Assembly (NCBI RefSeq): GCF_036417845.1
Contig: NC_089978.1
Coordinates: 126,014,183 to 126,078,182 of the forward strand
Direction: 5' to 3'
DNA: 64,000 nucleotides
Origin: Apteryx mantelli
Taxonomy: Eukaryota; Chordata; Aves; Apterygiformes; Apterygidae
A program made the translations under genes and the position numbers. Below, in pieces: positions 25,056 to 37,800 of this stretch. Position 1 is the stretch's first letter. Every line of letters starts with the position of its first letter. The notes beneath the pieces are model-generated. The model saw only the letters and a list, made by a program, of their open reading frames with translations. It did no database searches and was not told the origin of the DNA.

Positions 25056-28000
25056 CAGGGGAGAAAGTCCCACGACTTCCAGAATCAGTCAGAATACACA
25101 AGGCATCTTTAATCATCTCAGCAATTCTCTCTCCTTCAAAGAGCTGGTTAATGATCCTCTTTTCATGACTACAGCTTAACAAGACTCCCTACCTCACCTG
25201 TGTTCACAGACCACAGATATTTCCATTAGCTTCTCAGATGATTTATTCCATAACTTACAGGTCAAGAACAAAAATTATGAAAAAGGACAGCCAGAATAAA
25301 CAAAGGTTTATTTCTTTTTACCCTTTTCTTTATAGTCACGGAGGTAACACTATAGTGAACAGATAGTTCCTATGCTGGAAGTAATCAGTGTAGAGAGCTC
25401 ACTGCAGCTGAATTTACCCCACCAAAAAGGCAGCCTTCATGCCTGTACAGCTAGCCTAGTGCCTGAGCTCACCTGTTTAGAGCTAGCTTGGAAATCTCTG
25501 CATGAATTATATAAATATATCCACAGTTTATTCCAAAAATGAGAAAAAGAAAGGTGGGATGTTTGTTCACTTACAAGAGAATAGGCAACATACCCAAGAG
25601 AACTTAAGCCACCAGAGCCAGTTTCCTGGTACACAGCACCAAGCTAGTTTCAACATATGCCCTCTGCAATACTCTAGACTAGAAGCTACTAGTTCAGACT
25701 CTGGCAGTGCCCAGTGAAGTCCCACCAGCGCTCAAAATACTGAGTGACTTAGGTCCAAATAGGCCTTCAGATCAAAATTAAAACCTCTGTCACTTTGTAA
25801 AAGAAAGTTTAGGCTTCTAAGAGATTTTGAAGCAATAGTTATATCCACCACTTTATTGAGAGGTTTTACTTATTGTTTTTTCAAACTAGATAAGTGGCAA
25901 AGGCAGCCAAAGGGCTTTTATACCTTCTTACAAAGCAGCAATAAAAGCCACTGAAATCATAATAGCTGTCCGCTTCCTTTTTTAAATGCTCTTGCTTGGC
26001 TTTAGAAAAGAGAAAAAAAGTCTTTAGTGTCATTTTGATCAGCACTGCCACCATCTGCACAAGCTTCAACTCATACAGCGGGGATTTACAGACAAATTTC
26101 AACCAAGAAGAAACCAACACTGTGTCTTTAGAGCTAACAGAATCAAAGGATAAGGAATTAAACAAAAAGTGATTCACTGAAGAGCTGAATTGGCTGATCC
26201 ATGTAGTCAATCCATGACTCTGAAGTCTTTCACAGAAAAGCATGATAGGAAACAAAGAATGCAACTGAGGAAAAAAAAAAAAAGTTTTACTAACACAATC
26301 AAATCTGCTCAATGTGAAAGAGAGAGAGAGAGAGAGAAAGCATATGTGTTTATCTGTTGCATTGTTCAGTTGTAGCTCTTCTTCCAGACTCAATCAATAC
26401 ATTTTCTCCTTAAATTCCCCTGCCCACTGTACAGAAGTCAGCTATGTTTGTTTACCAGCAGATAGCCATCTTAATTAGACTACTGTATTGAAGCTCTTTT
26501 CTCAGTGAGCACAAAAATAGTTTTGTTTCCTCTGGCATTGTTTGCTTTGGAGGTGTCTCTTGCTAAACTGATCTTTTTCTGTTTAATGAAACAGAGTAAT
26601 GTAAATGACATCCTCTGGTCTTTGTGTCCATGTCACTCTGACTCAAGTGAAACAGGACAGGGCCCAGGTAATTAGTACAAGCCATTAAAACAAGAGGAAA
26701 AAACAGCACTAATGGCCAGCTTATCTATTTGCAACCATCTCATTACCAAAGTGTGGGAAAGAAATGGAATTAAATAAAATGGCAGACAACTTTTATGTTT
26801 TAAGCATGAAGCCTGTGCACTTTGCAGTTGAATTCTTGTACAAGCTGTAGCAACTTGAACAGAGGGTTCAAAGTTATCTAGCAAGCTTTTCCAAGAGCAG
26901 CCTGTCAACTAAGTAGGAATCCTCATAACACAAGCCCCACTACCATGTGCTGCTACTGCAGAGGGCTGAATATCTATGCCATGGTAGTAATGCACGGTAG
27001 TAACCATAGCCTCATAACTATCCAAGGCCAATTCCCAACATTAATGCCTGTATTGAATTTAATACAAGATTTGTCAGTGAGAGAGAAGGCGAGACTGACC
27101 CCCTAGTGAGGCAAGAACATGAGAAAGTACATTTGGAAATATAGAAAACTTGTGTTTCCGAGGAAAGTTTTCCACAGATGTAGGGCCAATGCCCTTCACA
27201 TTCTTTTCTCCTTACTTCTCAAGAAGAGAGTTATGAGTAGACAAGCTTTTCAGGAAAGTCTAGAGCCCCTCATCCTCTGTGTGGATAAAGCTATCAAAAA
27301 AGCAGGGACACATTCCTCCTTCAATTTCTTCTGCCTGCCTGTTAAAGCTAGAAGGATTGTCCTTCTTTACTAAGGAGTCCAAACATGTTGACCAGTCAGT
27401 TCAGTTTCCTACCTCTTCAGTAATAAGGAGCAGTACCAGATGAAGAACTATGTCAAGAGAGCCACTAATCAACGGAAGAGTATTTTTCACAAAGGCAGTG
27501 ACTAGGACAAGTGATGAGGGGCAAGGGGAGGGGCAGAAAGTTAGACTGACAGTGTAAGATGTAGAACTATCTAAATCAGGGCATTTTTCTGTGTGCAACA
27601 AGCAGTTGCAAAAGCCAGCAGAATGTTTTCATTAACAGCATACTTGGATGGCTGCCATCACAACCAAGAATTGATACAAGTTTTTTGCCAATATCATGCT
27701 CTTGCCACCTGAGAAATTGTAGGTTTTCAGTGCAAGTTAAGAAGACTGGCAGAAATTCTTACTCTGTCACTGGCCTTTCTTGAAAATTGACTCCAGTAAA
27801 CTGCTAGCTTTCCACAGTCACAACCTAAAAATAGCAGGAAACAGATTAAGGACAATAAAACCAGTTCTGCAGAGTCATAGTCAAAGATCCAGGTTAAATA
27901 GCTGTTCTAGCATACACCTTCCATCACTGTTCCATTCACTGAAGCACAGAGTATATATTAAGAGCTAGGTAATACTTTTCTTGCACAGTTTTAGCATTTA

Positions 28001-30030
28001 TCAAATCAGCTGGTGATGTCAGAAAAGCATAGATTTCACAGAAAACCTATTCCAATGCCCGCACATTGCTTCTAATCCAGAATGTCCACTCCACTCCTCC
28101 ACAAACTTGTTGCACCACCAGCACCTCTCCTTAGCTGAAAGCTCTCCTTTCGCACTCTGTGCTGCCTGTGATCTGAACATGGGCACTTTGCAGGGCCAAT
28201 GCCTACAAACAAAAATGGAGTAATGAGGACAATACAACAGGCCTAAGTGTCATGCTAAGAGATGTGAGTTACAGCAGCCAGTGGCTGTAGCTTTATTTTG
28301 GACCTGATCCAGCAGCCTTATTATTGTAGCAACTGTGTGTTAAATAGCATAAAGAATAACAAATGCATCTTTATTAAAAAAATGTTGAATTCAGGTTTCT
28401 CAGAAGCCTTGGAGCTGTATGCTGAATGTTTGCCAATTCAAACACAACATTTACTCATCTGTCCTTTAGTGCAAGGAGTTACAATCATAGAATTAGTTGG
28501 ACTTTACTCAGCTGCTCCACATTCCAATTTTCTTTTTAATTAGCACTGATTCCAGGAAATCAGCCAGCTAAAAAAGTACTAGTATGCAGTACTGTATGAT
28601 TTTAAATATTGTGATATCATGCAGTAGCACGATCAAACATCTCTTTCTGGCCCTGGAACATTATATTCAAGTCTGTCCTACTTGCTTTCCATCCATGGTC
28701 TAATGAAAACAATTAGAAAATGTGTAAGCCACTAGTAGCCTAGCCATGTCCTTGGGTACTGGCGAGATCTGAAATCTACTGATGAAGTTTAAATGAGATC
28801 ATACATGACTTCCTATTTCTTGGTCAAAAGCTGAATAAAGTTAGTTTTGTTGTCAGACATCACCAAGCTAACAAAGTTCAGTTCAACTCACAAATGAATG
28901 CAGAAGGTCCGTTGCCTTGTTATCCTCCTACCATTTCGTATCTGCTAAAGACACTTCCATTTCTTCAAAGTCCTTTTTAATTGTGCCTAAGCTTTAATAT
29001 GGTGAAAGACAAGTGAATTTTACAAATATGAACCAGGCTCTGCTTTAATCTTGTGTCATTTTCAATCCTTCATTTTTCAAAAAAATGTTGGTTCTTTCTA
29101 TTTTTCCCTCTTTCCTTTGCACATGTTAAAATGACTGAATATTTGCCTAGAAAATATCCTCTGGGAACTTTGGAACCCTTAAATCAGACACCACTCCCAG
29201 AGGTCTGGCTATCTCTCTGGACCCTGCATACAGGGAGAGCACCTCCACTAAGTTTCACTCATTTCCAGCCCTACAAGTATCCAATAAGCTTGCTAACTCT
29301 CTGTCTCCATACCGACTCGCATGGCATCAATTACATTTCCCCAGTAACCCAGAACATGGCAATATACACTGTGTAGACATTTCTTAGACCTTCAGTAGCT
29401 CTTTAGCTAGGAATAATAATTCATTCTGAGTGACAATGCAAACATAGATCATGAGGATTCACTGAATATAATCTACTGCGGTCTATCCATCAAAGTGACA
29501 CTCAATCACTAATAAAGTTCCATCTTAGCCTTACACCTGCATTTCCTGTACTTAATGAACACTTCACAACTTCCTGCAGTATTATTTTTGCCTAAGCAGG
29601 GTAACTTCTTGTGTGGTTGTGTGAAACAGAGGAACTTCCCCTAAGCAGTAAAAATATCCTCCTGAACCCTCACTAATCACAGCATACACTGACATTTGCT
29701 CAGTGCTGCTCATATATCATTATTTCCCACTTGTTTTTCCCACAACACAGCACATACTTTAAAATTAACATTTTCATGACTATTTTGCAAAGCAATCTGA
29801 TGACCTGCTTCTGAGCAATGTGGGAACACAGCCTTTTTTTCTTTTTTTTTTTTTAAACTGCCAGCATCCCTTATGTGGGTATCGGAAGCACAACTCTTGC
29901 TTTGCTTTCAGTATGAATGACTGTGAGAGTATTTCATTTCCTTCAAAGGGGAGAAACGCAGAGACTTCTCTTTTCCTGCCCTGTCTCTATCAACATGCCA
30001 ACAAATAGAAGGCAAGTAAAATTCTCCCTG
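25056..30030. other. Unassigned noncoding DNA
   Basis: No supported gene. The longest frame of the window (170 codons, minus, 25881-26393) spans an A13 run (26271-26283) and a GA repeat (about 26319-26337), translating to low-complexity Phe and Ser-Leu runs, so it is not called. A phrase at 28300-28317 (GGACCTGATCCAGCAGCC) resembles the core of an ancient dispersed amniote repeat, but it is too short to call. A T-rich run lies at 29834-29854. Confidence 0.55.
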
Positions 30031-30032
30031 GG

Positions 30033-30165
30033 ATCACAGAATCATTGAGGTTAGAAGGGACCTCTGGAGATCATCTAGTCCCATCCCCCTACTCAAAGCA
30101 GGGTCAACTAGAGCAGGTTGCCCAGGACCATATCCCATCGGGCTCTGAGTGTATCCAATATCAAA
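30033..30165 (-). mobile_element. CR1 LINE 3' end, avian type, 5'-truncated
   Basis: On the minus strand this is the terminal CR1 3' UTR. In sense order it runs through GCAACCTGCTCTAGTTGACC and GATGATCTCCAGAGGTCC, then ends with the ATTCTGTGATC tail made from the family's octamer unit. The match is far better than for any other LINE piece here, so this is the youngest recognisable insertion in the window. About 130 bases remain, the rest being lost by the 5' truncation usual for CR1. The plus-strand frame at 30045-30308 is a shadow across it. This is the main evidence that the source is a bird or close relative. Confidence 0.9.
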
Positions 30166-33000
30166 CTATTAAAGGTAGGAAACCACTTCGTCTTTGCTTA
30201 AGACAAGCTGTTATCCCATACCTTTTGAAGACATTCCTTATTCCCCCTTCATCATTCTTCAGGTTCTCCCATCCTCATCTCCAGCTTTCTTCTGAAGTGA
30301 TTCTGTGACCACCCACTCTCCCACCTAGCTCTGACAGTAGGGGACAATGCTTTCAGACTCCCTAACTCTTGTACTGGTCACCTCTCTTCCTCATTATTGG
30401 CAAGACAACTGCTAGGCCAAGTTAAAAATCCTCCTACCTACCTGTCCTGGAAGGCAATCAAAATGTCTACTCTGCTTTTCCTCAGACTGTTACGATCAAC
30501 ACACAAATGGAACCTTTTCAGACATGTCAGCTTCAACAGTCCTTGTTCAAGTTTGAAATCCGTAATAATCCTTTAGAAGAACCACAATTTCCCTGCCACA
30601 GCCCCACCCAGGAGAAGTACTGACACTGGTGCAGTTTTGAGAGAAGCTTCAAACAAAACTTCCCATTTCATCTGAACCAGCTTGTGCATCCCTGCTATAA
30701 ATCCCTGAGCTTCCAGGTACCCAGAGAAAGATAGTCTTTAGAGCATTACATGCCCTGCTGCTTAGCCCCTCGAGGTAGGCATGCTCCTTTACCCATCCCT
30801 GCCAACCTACGAGCTTGGGACACAAACCCAATCCTCCCACAGCAGCCAAAAGAACATTCTCCTGAAGGAGAGAAAAGTAATCCTCTTGAACATGGAAACT
30901 TTTTTTTCCCCAGTATTTTACAAAGTCACAATGGTTTTCCTGCCTGTTTAACATGACAGAGACTTAATTGACAACACCCCTGAGGAAATGGCTATATGGC
31001 CCTGCCCACGTAGCTTAGTAATTGACACTTCCCTGGGATGTCTCAGCAACTCTCTGCTCAATACAGAACCTGGGCTATAACAAAGGTGTCCTAGTGAACA
31101 GCTTAATTCCCACTCATATAAAGTCACTACTCTGGCATTTGTACAAGCAGAACAACTGCAACAGGAACACTTCCCCCGGACTACCTTATAGCTTCTGACC
31201 TAAATCACAGAGATGATTTGACCATCTCTCTGCTGTGCCCCTAAGTGTCTCTGTGCCTACACTGCAGAAGTGGAAAAGAAAGAGTGCACGCTGCGACCAT
31301 TTTTTGCTCTTCTGAGTAACACATGTCTAAGATAATCTCTTTGTTTTATACGGTTTCAAATATTTGGTGAACTTAACTCAAATTTGTGCCTAGCTTCAAG
31401 ACAACTGAATTGTTATTTCCCAGTTCAAATTCACTCCAATATAATTTGCTGTAATCTTCTTCCAAATCCTTTTCACAGTCAAAAAAGGGGAGGTAGTGCC
31501 TTTATCTGTGGAGAAAGGCATATGTCACTCCAGTCACATAAAAGATGCCAGCTAGAATAATAATGTGTGTCCTGAAAATATTTGTATGTAGGTCAGATAG
31601 TCTTTAAATATGCATTGAAACAATATTAATGTCACTGACCTGTCTGATCACAAGTGCAGCTGCTGCCTCAAACCATCTTGAAATTGTTTCTCTGAGAGTA
31701 AGTACCTGCTGCCCTTCAAAATCTTTCTTTTTCGGGGAGGGGTAAGGAGGAGACTACTTACTATCAGATGTTCAGCTATATTTACTGTTTTTAATGAAAA
31801 AAGAAACCTTAAAAAGGACACTTGGTTTCTACTTAATGGCCCCCGAAGGTTTATCATTTGAGACATTTGGCACTGAAGCCAAGGGGAAGTTTGTATTGCT
31901 GCTGTTCAGCTGTGCTTTGCCTCAGGTTAACTAGTACCTCATGTTCTGGTGCAGCTAATCTCCTGTTTTTCCATGAGCACAAAATATTTGCTTTGCTTGG
32001 GGAAAAATCCAAAAAAACAAAAATCCCCATAAGTACAGAGACAGCAAAGATTACTCATAACTGGCAAAAAGAATCCTCTTATCTTACCTGCAGAGTGAAT
32101 CTTAAAAATGAGAGTAGAAAAAGAATGACTCATCCTTGCTGAAAGGAAGTTTTGGAGGATGTTATTATGCTCCAAATACAGAGTTATATGGCCTCCATGC
32201 AATACTCTGACACCTTATATGCACTTTGGCTTAAGCAGATTTTGAAAAGGAACTGGAGTGGATACGAGTTCATTGCCAACACATATTCAGCTGTGATGTC
32301 TCTGCTACCTATTTATTCAGTGTTTGGCAAAATAGTACCTTCACACAAAGTTAGGCTCCTAAATGCATAGCAATATTACTAAGAAATTATATCCATAAAT
32401 ATGAGGGAGGAGCGTGCACACACATATTCGCAAGTATACAACATCTGTGCAGATAAAAATCAGGATGCAAATGAGAAGGCTTGTTTCTTCATTCCTAGCA
32501 TCTTCAGTCATTTGCTTCAATGCAAAATGAGTGTAAAATACACTAGCTCAGAGATGGTGGTGCTTTTCACAAAATTATTTGCACAAGTATCTGTAGGACA
32601 GGTATTATCAGCTGGGAGCAAAATTCATTCTTGAAGGCATAAAACTACCTTGTATAAATGTAAGTACATCGCTTTAGTGCCATAGTTAGTGGTGTGACCA
32701 TAAGAAAACAGCTATATTGGATACACATATTCTTCTACAGATACCTTGCAACAGCAAAACTGTATCACATCACATGTAAAGAATTTCTGCTAGTAAAGTA
32801 AATATCTGCTTACACACATACATACATATATGGTCAGTGGCATAACAGAAGAATTCTACCTCTAAGTATCTCAGGAGGGGTTAAGTAAAATAACCTTCAT
32901 GCATGGACAAGCCCTAAATAAGGAATGCATTTTCAAGAAGATGGCAGGATACAGTATCAGTATGCAATTAAGGAAGGTGGTAATCCTGCTCACATCACTG
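30166..33000. other. Unassigned noncoding DNA
   Basis: No supported gene. Open frames of up to about 100 codons overlap on both strands around 30.65-30.96 and 31.86-32.20 kb without recognisable domains. Short CA/TA-type runs are at about 32811-32831. Confidence 0.55.
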
Positions 33001-33004
33001 TGCA

Positions 33005-33095
33005 ATTAGGATAATGTCACTGTATATTTCCACTTTGTAAAATACTTTGAGATCCTCGGAAGAAAGTTGTATATCAGTGTGAAGCATTTATACTT
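33005..33095 (+). repeat. MIR-like / CORE-SINE 3' tail
   Basis: AAATACTTTGAGATCCTCGG followed by AAGAAAGTTGTATATCAGTG closely resembles the shared 3' end of MIR-type SINEs (AGCRCTTTGAGATCCTCGGA, then a GAAAGGCGCTATA-like segment). Upstream similarity is weak. This is an ancient, inert SINE remnant, and the exact family is not resolvable by eye. Confidence 0.6.
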
Positions 33096-33359
33096 TCATC
33101 AGTGAAGCAGATGGCATGTGGTATGCTTGTTTTTGCATGAACTCTATAGTCATCACTGTTATAATTAGTTAAGCACTATCTTCTACTTTATTGCAAGCTC
33201 TGCTGTTTGACAGAATTTAGTAAGATCTGGTATTTCTATAGGAACAACTGTATTGTCATGGTATATGCTTACATAGTTTCCATTACCCTTGTATCCATAA
33301 CTACATTTTAAGAGTAGTGTGCTATATGGTTCATCTGAAACACAATACAACAAAAGTAT

Positions 33360-33735
33360 ACATCAAGTAATGAAGAGTGGAAGAGACTTTGAGAGGCCAT
33401 CTTGTCCAGTGCTGAGCACCAAGCAGGATCAAGTACTCATAAGCATTTCCTGACCAATTAGTCTAACTTTCAGTGATGAAAGCCCACATCTTCCTCAGGA
33501 AATAAGTGCTATCCTATACTAAATGTATGAGTTTTTCTAACATCTAATCTCAAGTTCCCATATTGAAATATAAGTCCATTATTTCTACCCTTATTTTCTA
33601 AGGACAATTTTCCAGCCAAGGCTCTTATTCTTCACAGCTATCTATATACTTGAAGATTATTATATCAAGTATATTGTTTTCTTTTTCATTTCACTGAGAA
33701 ATATGCAATGTGCTATGTACTTCTCAACTCCCTCC
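33360..33735 (-). mobile_element. Old CR1/L3-type LINE 3' fragment, antisense
   Basis: The plus strand shows the usual antisense signature of old CR1 3' regions in order: a GAGAGGCCATCTTGTCCAGT-like start, CTAACTTTCAGTGATG..., CTAACATCTAATCTCAAGT, TAAGTCCATTATTTCTACCC, and ATACTTGAAGATTATTATATC. Divergence is high. The fragment is non-coding in its present state. Confidence 0.65.
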
Positions 33736-33792
33736 AACTTGCTGCTGCAAGCCCATGGCTGAATAAAGAGAACACTGGAAAAGAAAGAAATT

Positions 33793-33810
33793 AAAAAAAA
33801 AAAAAAAAAA
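33793..33810 (+). repeat. Poly(A) tract (A18)
   Basis: Eighteen A next to a GAAA-rich stretch. It lies just beyond the old CR1 fragment, and no retrocopy is evident. Confidence 0.9.
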
Positions 33811-34090
33811 TCAGGCAAAGGACCCATCTTTCAAATTAATTGCTGTTTAGCAGACCAAGGCTGGAAGATGAGCAGATTATCAGCCGCAGATTTGTATTTT
33901 TGGTTTATTCACATAATAGTGCTCCTGCCTTTGCCAATAGGAACAAAGCACCTTGCACCAGATATGGATATATCTAGCTCAGTAAGAGTAAATATGGTAC
34001 TGGTACTGACTGTGTGAAGGAAATGTGTGACAATCCACAGATAAGGACAAAAAGAAAACATGAAATGAATTTGACTAACTCATGTAAACA

Positions 34091-34109
34091 TTATCACGTG
34101 CAGTGATAA
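34091..34109. promoter_or_regulatory. Inverted repeat over an E-box
   Basis: TTATCAC (34091-34097) and GTGATAA (34103-34109) are exact reverse complements around a five-base spacer. The left arm with the spacer creates CACGTG at 34096-34101. Both arms also contain GATA cores. It could be a factor-binding site or a small hairpin. No nearby transcript supports either. Confidence 0.3.
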
Positions 34110-34576
34110 CGAATGGGGTCAGTTGTTCTACCCTCACAGCATGATGCACCCAAACAAATGCTCCTAGCGTCAGGACTTCTTTCACACCTTAGAGCACCAC
34201 ATACTCTGTAATTAATTTCTACATTATGGACATTTTAAAAGTTTAAGTAGTTCTTAGACAATCAGTCACTTACAGGAGTGTTACTTGTATTTGTAATCCA
34301 ATTTCTCCTTTACGATCATTACATTTCTCTTAGAAGAAGCAATGCCTAAGAAAAAGCTTCTTTGGGAAAGAAAAACAGTAGGACTCAGCTCTGCTCTTCA
34401 TCTTACTGGATAACAATTCCTACAAAGCATTGCTGGCCTGAATCAGGCAAGAAGTCCATTATGCCTGGTATCTTGTCTCTCCCTGTTGTTCTCTACTGCT
34501 TTCCTAAAATATTTAGGATCTTTACTCTTAAATCCAAACCTGTGTAAAGAGGTACCATCAATGTCTTGTGGGTAAT

Positions 34577-34860
34577 TTCCTTGAATGATTTAACTTAGCA
34601 TCAAGACCTCAGGAAATTCTCTAATCTACCTTCTAGGCAAACACAAGATCAGCTTAACCAAAATCATTCCTTGTCTTATCTGTTCTTAAAACTTTTAAGA
34701 AATAAAATTTCGGAAGGTCTATGGATAAAGAACTCCAGCACTTAATTGTCCTTACTGTTGGAAAGTTTGTCTTAACATTTAACTTAAATTTCCCTTGCTA
34801 CAGTTAAAACCCATCTTGTTTTGCCCTGTTCACATGTACTGTTAGTGCAAATTCCAGTTT
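34577..34860 (-). mobile_element. Old CR1/L3-type LINE 3' fragment, antisense
   Basis: The sequence around 34727-34830 (ACTCCAGCACTTAATTGTCC, TGGAAAGTTTGTCTTAACAT, AAATTTCCCTTGCTACAGTT and AAACCCATCTTGTTTTGCCC) follows the antisense order of the ancient CR1 3' region. It is a second copy of the region also present at 33.4 and 39.8 kb, each diverged independently. Confidence 0.7.
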
Positions 34861-37800
34861 GCACTCCTAAAACGGATCATCTTACACACCCTTGCCCTGA
34901 ATATTTTGGCCAACAAGTGGCTCCAAATGACCATTAAAAGCACACTGAGCAATACAAAGTGATTTCTACCCGGAACAGTTGCAATGTCTGTGAGCGTAGC
35001 GTACACACCTGATGCAATGACTACACATAATAACGTTCCATTACCTCATCTAAGTCAACAATTGTTGATAAATGGATTTCAAGTGCTGTAAATATCTGAA
35101 GGGTTCTGGCTGCTCCTATTTAATGATGCTTCAGTGTTAACTTTCTCAGGAATAAAACGGACATGAGTGTTAAACCACAAACCATTTAAAAACCTCCCTC
35201 AGAAACAAAATAGAGTGTACATCTGAAATAGCATTCCATAAGCTGTCTGGACCTGGGATGGTATTACAAACAACAACCCAGGCTGTGAAATAGCCCTCAC
35301 CAGTTAAATTCCAAGCTGGCTCCAGAGCTGGAAGCTACTTGTGCACCAGATCACCTTCCAAAATGATCTCTTGAGACGCCCACCCTATGGTCACCATATT
35401 TCCAAGGGTCACATTCCAAGAGCTTCAATGCCATTCAGAGGAAAGACAGACTCAATCATTAAGCTGAGCAGTGAATCAGATTCAAATTTCATGATATGTC
35501 TTATCCTCATCTGTGACCAAGTACATCCTGACTGCCTGAATTGTTTTCATCATACATATCTAATACATACATCTAATGCAAAGAGCCAAAAATGGGGGGA
35601 AAAGTCATTTTAAATTAAGAAATACAGTTCATTCAGCGTAAAGCAAGTAAACCTTGTTTCCATTTCAACTTTTCCTCCTCAAGCCCTCCTTATTTTTTAA
35701 ATAAATGGAAGAAAGTATTAAAATAAAGTTCCTTGGGATTAGGAAAAGATAGCATCTTCTTTCAAGAAATAGCACGTTCTTTAGAGAGTATCAAAGGAAA
35801 GTACTTCAGATTTTTCAGATTTTTTTTTAAACATAAAAAAGAATGACAAACAGATGCAAAAATTTAAAAGATTCTTTATCACCAAATGTGTTCAGACACA
35901 GCATCTGGCAGAAAATGTTTCACATTAAAAAAAGTTTGCCAAACTTCATTTTGTGGCTCAGGCCACATGCATGCACAGGAGTGGCACGTTGTCTTTCAAG
36001 TCCTAGACCACCAGGCAGCAAGAACAGTAGACAACAAAGCAATAAAATGACTTATCAGCCATACCAGCTGTTACACTGGAGACATTTGGTTACTCCACAC
36101 AGACATTCTGTGGTCTAGATGGCTTTTTCTTCCATAGATCTTTCAGCCCTGTGTAGTCAATTGGCCTTACACCAGCCCTTTTCCTAGCATTATGCTTTAC
36201 AATCTCATCTTCTGCATGGAGTAGGTCTTTCCCTAAAATGTAGAAGATGATAGCTTGGTACTATACTGATGCAAATTGTGAAACACGCTGTAACATCATC
36301 TTATCTCTTCCCAGATGATAATATAGAGCCTTAGGACAAGCTACTGAAATAAAAACTATTTGTTCCTAACTAGCTCGTTGGGGAAAACACAGCTTCCTCC
36401 AGTCAGATCTCTTTGCACTGAACTCTTGAATAACTTTACCATCATCCAAAGAACAGCTAGGTTCACAGCCACAAAGCAAGAGCTTATGGTTTCCCTGATA
36501 CTAACACAGTGTTTAAAAGCATACTGTATTATTATTTACATATATACATACATTCATGGATTATTGCTAAGTTTATAGGAAAGATCGATGCAGACTAGAA
36601 CAGGAAAAAATGTGAGACTAGGCTGCCTTTATGGGAAAGTCTGACAGAATTTAGAAGAAAGTAATTACATTACACTAAAAAATTGTTAATGTTTCAGCAT
36701 ATTCCAAATACATGCAAGACACTGCCAAACACTTGATAAGGCCTTCACACTTAAAGAGCTCCTTAAACATTGATTTGAATTGAATAGATCATTTTATTTT
36801 TTTGGTTTAGCAATATTTTATTTTTTATTACCTTGAAGGTACTCAAATACAGAAACAGGAGCAGGATGTACTATTATATGGATAAATGGCCAGAGAGAGC
36901 AATGCGAAGAATAAATTGAAAACCAAATCTCATACACAAATTATTATTAACACTAGTTCCCGCATATTAAAAAGCATCTTCTTTGCATGTATGACATTGC
37001 TTTTTGCACCCCAAACATGACTTTAATTAAGATCTAACTTATTCATGACTATAATTCAGATCTAACTGCTAGTCTAGTCAAATCAGTGTAATTAGTCCCG
37101 GAGGGCATTTATAAGAGAACTAGGTTTCCTTTTCATTTTTGTGTTTAGGCAAACATAATAGATGCTAGAAGACCATTCTGAAAACCTGGAAATTTAAAGA
37201 GTTTTACAGAGCTGGTGGAGAAATTCTAAACAAAAACATTGTTAAAAAGAACTTTCATAAAGGCTCATTTAGTCTAATTTATTCTTACAGACTATTTGAT
37301 AGGAGTGAAACAATAGAGATGATTAACCAATGTAAAGCTCAAACTTTTCATAACAGTTTCCTAGCTTATTAAGAAATAGAACAGTATAAGTTTAACCCAT
37401 CCATAGCTTATTTTAAAGGGGATTAATGAGGTGGGCATTTGTTTTTGCTGCCCTCCTAGGGAGAATAGAAACAAGCCTATCATCTCCTGCATAAGTTGAC
37501 ACTAGCATAACCAAGCCAGGAGAAAGTCCTACCAAATGCTTTATATTCATCAAGCATTCATTACCCTAGTGTCCAGATCCATACCATACTCTGCCCAGAA
37601 GGCAAAATAATGATGACAAATCAATCCATGAGATTTGTTCTTTCTTCTAAGATTTCATTAAAAGTTGTTTTGCTTTTCACACAACTCCTCCTCCCCCACC
37701 CATGTTGCAGTACCTTTTATGCCTCATCCTCAAGACACTAATTTGGCCCTCCCCTGCCAAACCGATCCATGTCCAGCTACTCCATCCTGAAGGGAAGCAA

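Noticed and set aside
25881-26393. Longest open frame (170 codons, minus strand)
   Set aside because: It is open because it crosses A13 and GA simple repeats. The translation has Phe and Ser-Leu runs and no domain, and there is no splice or promoter context.
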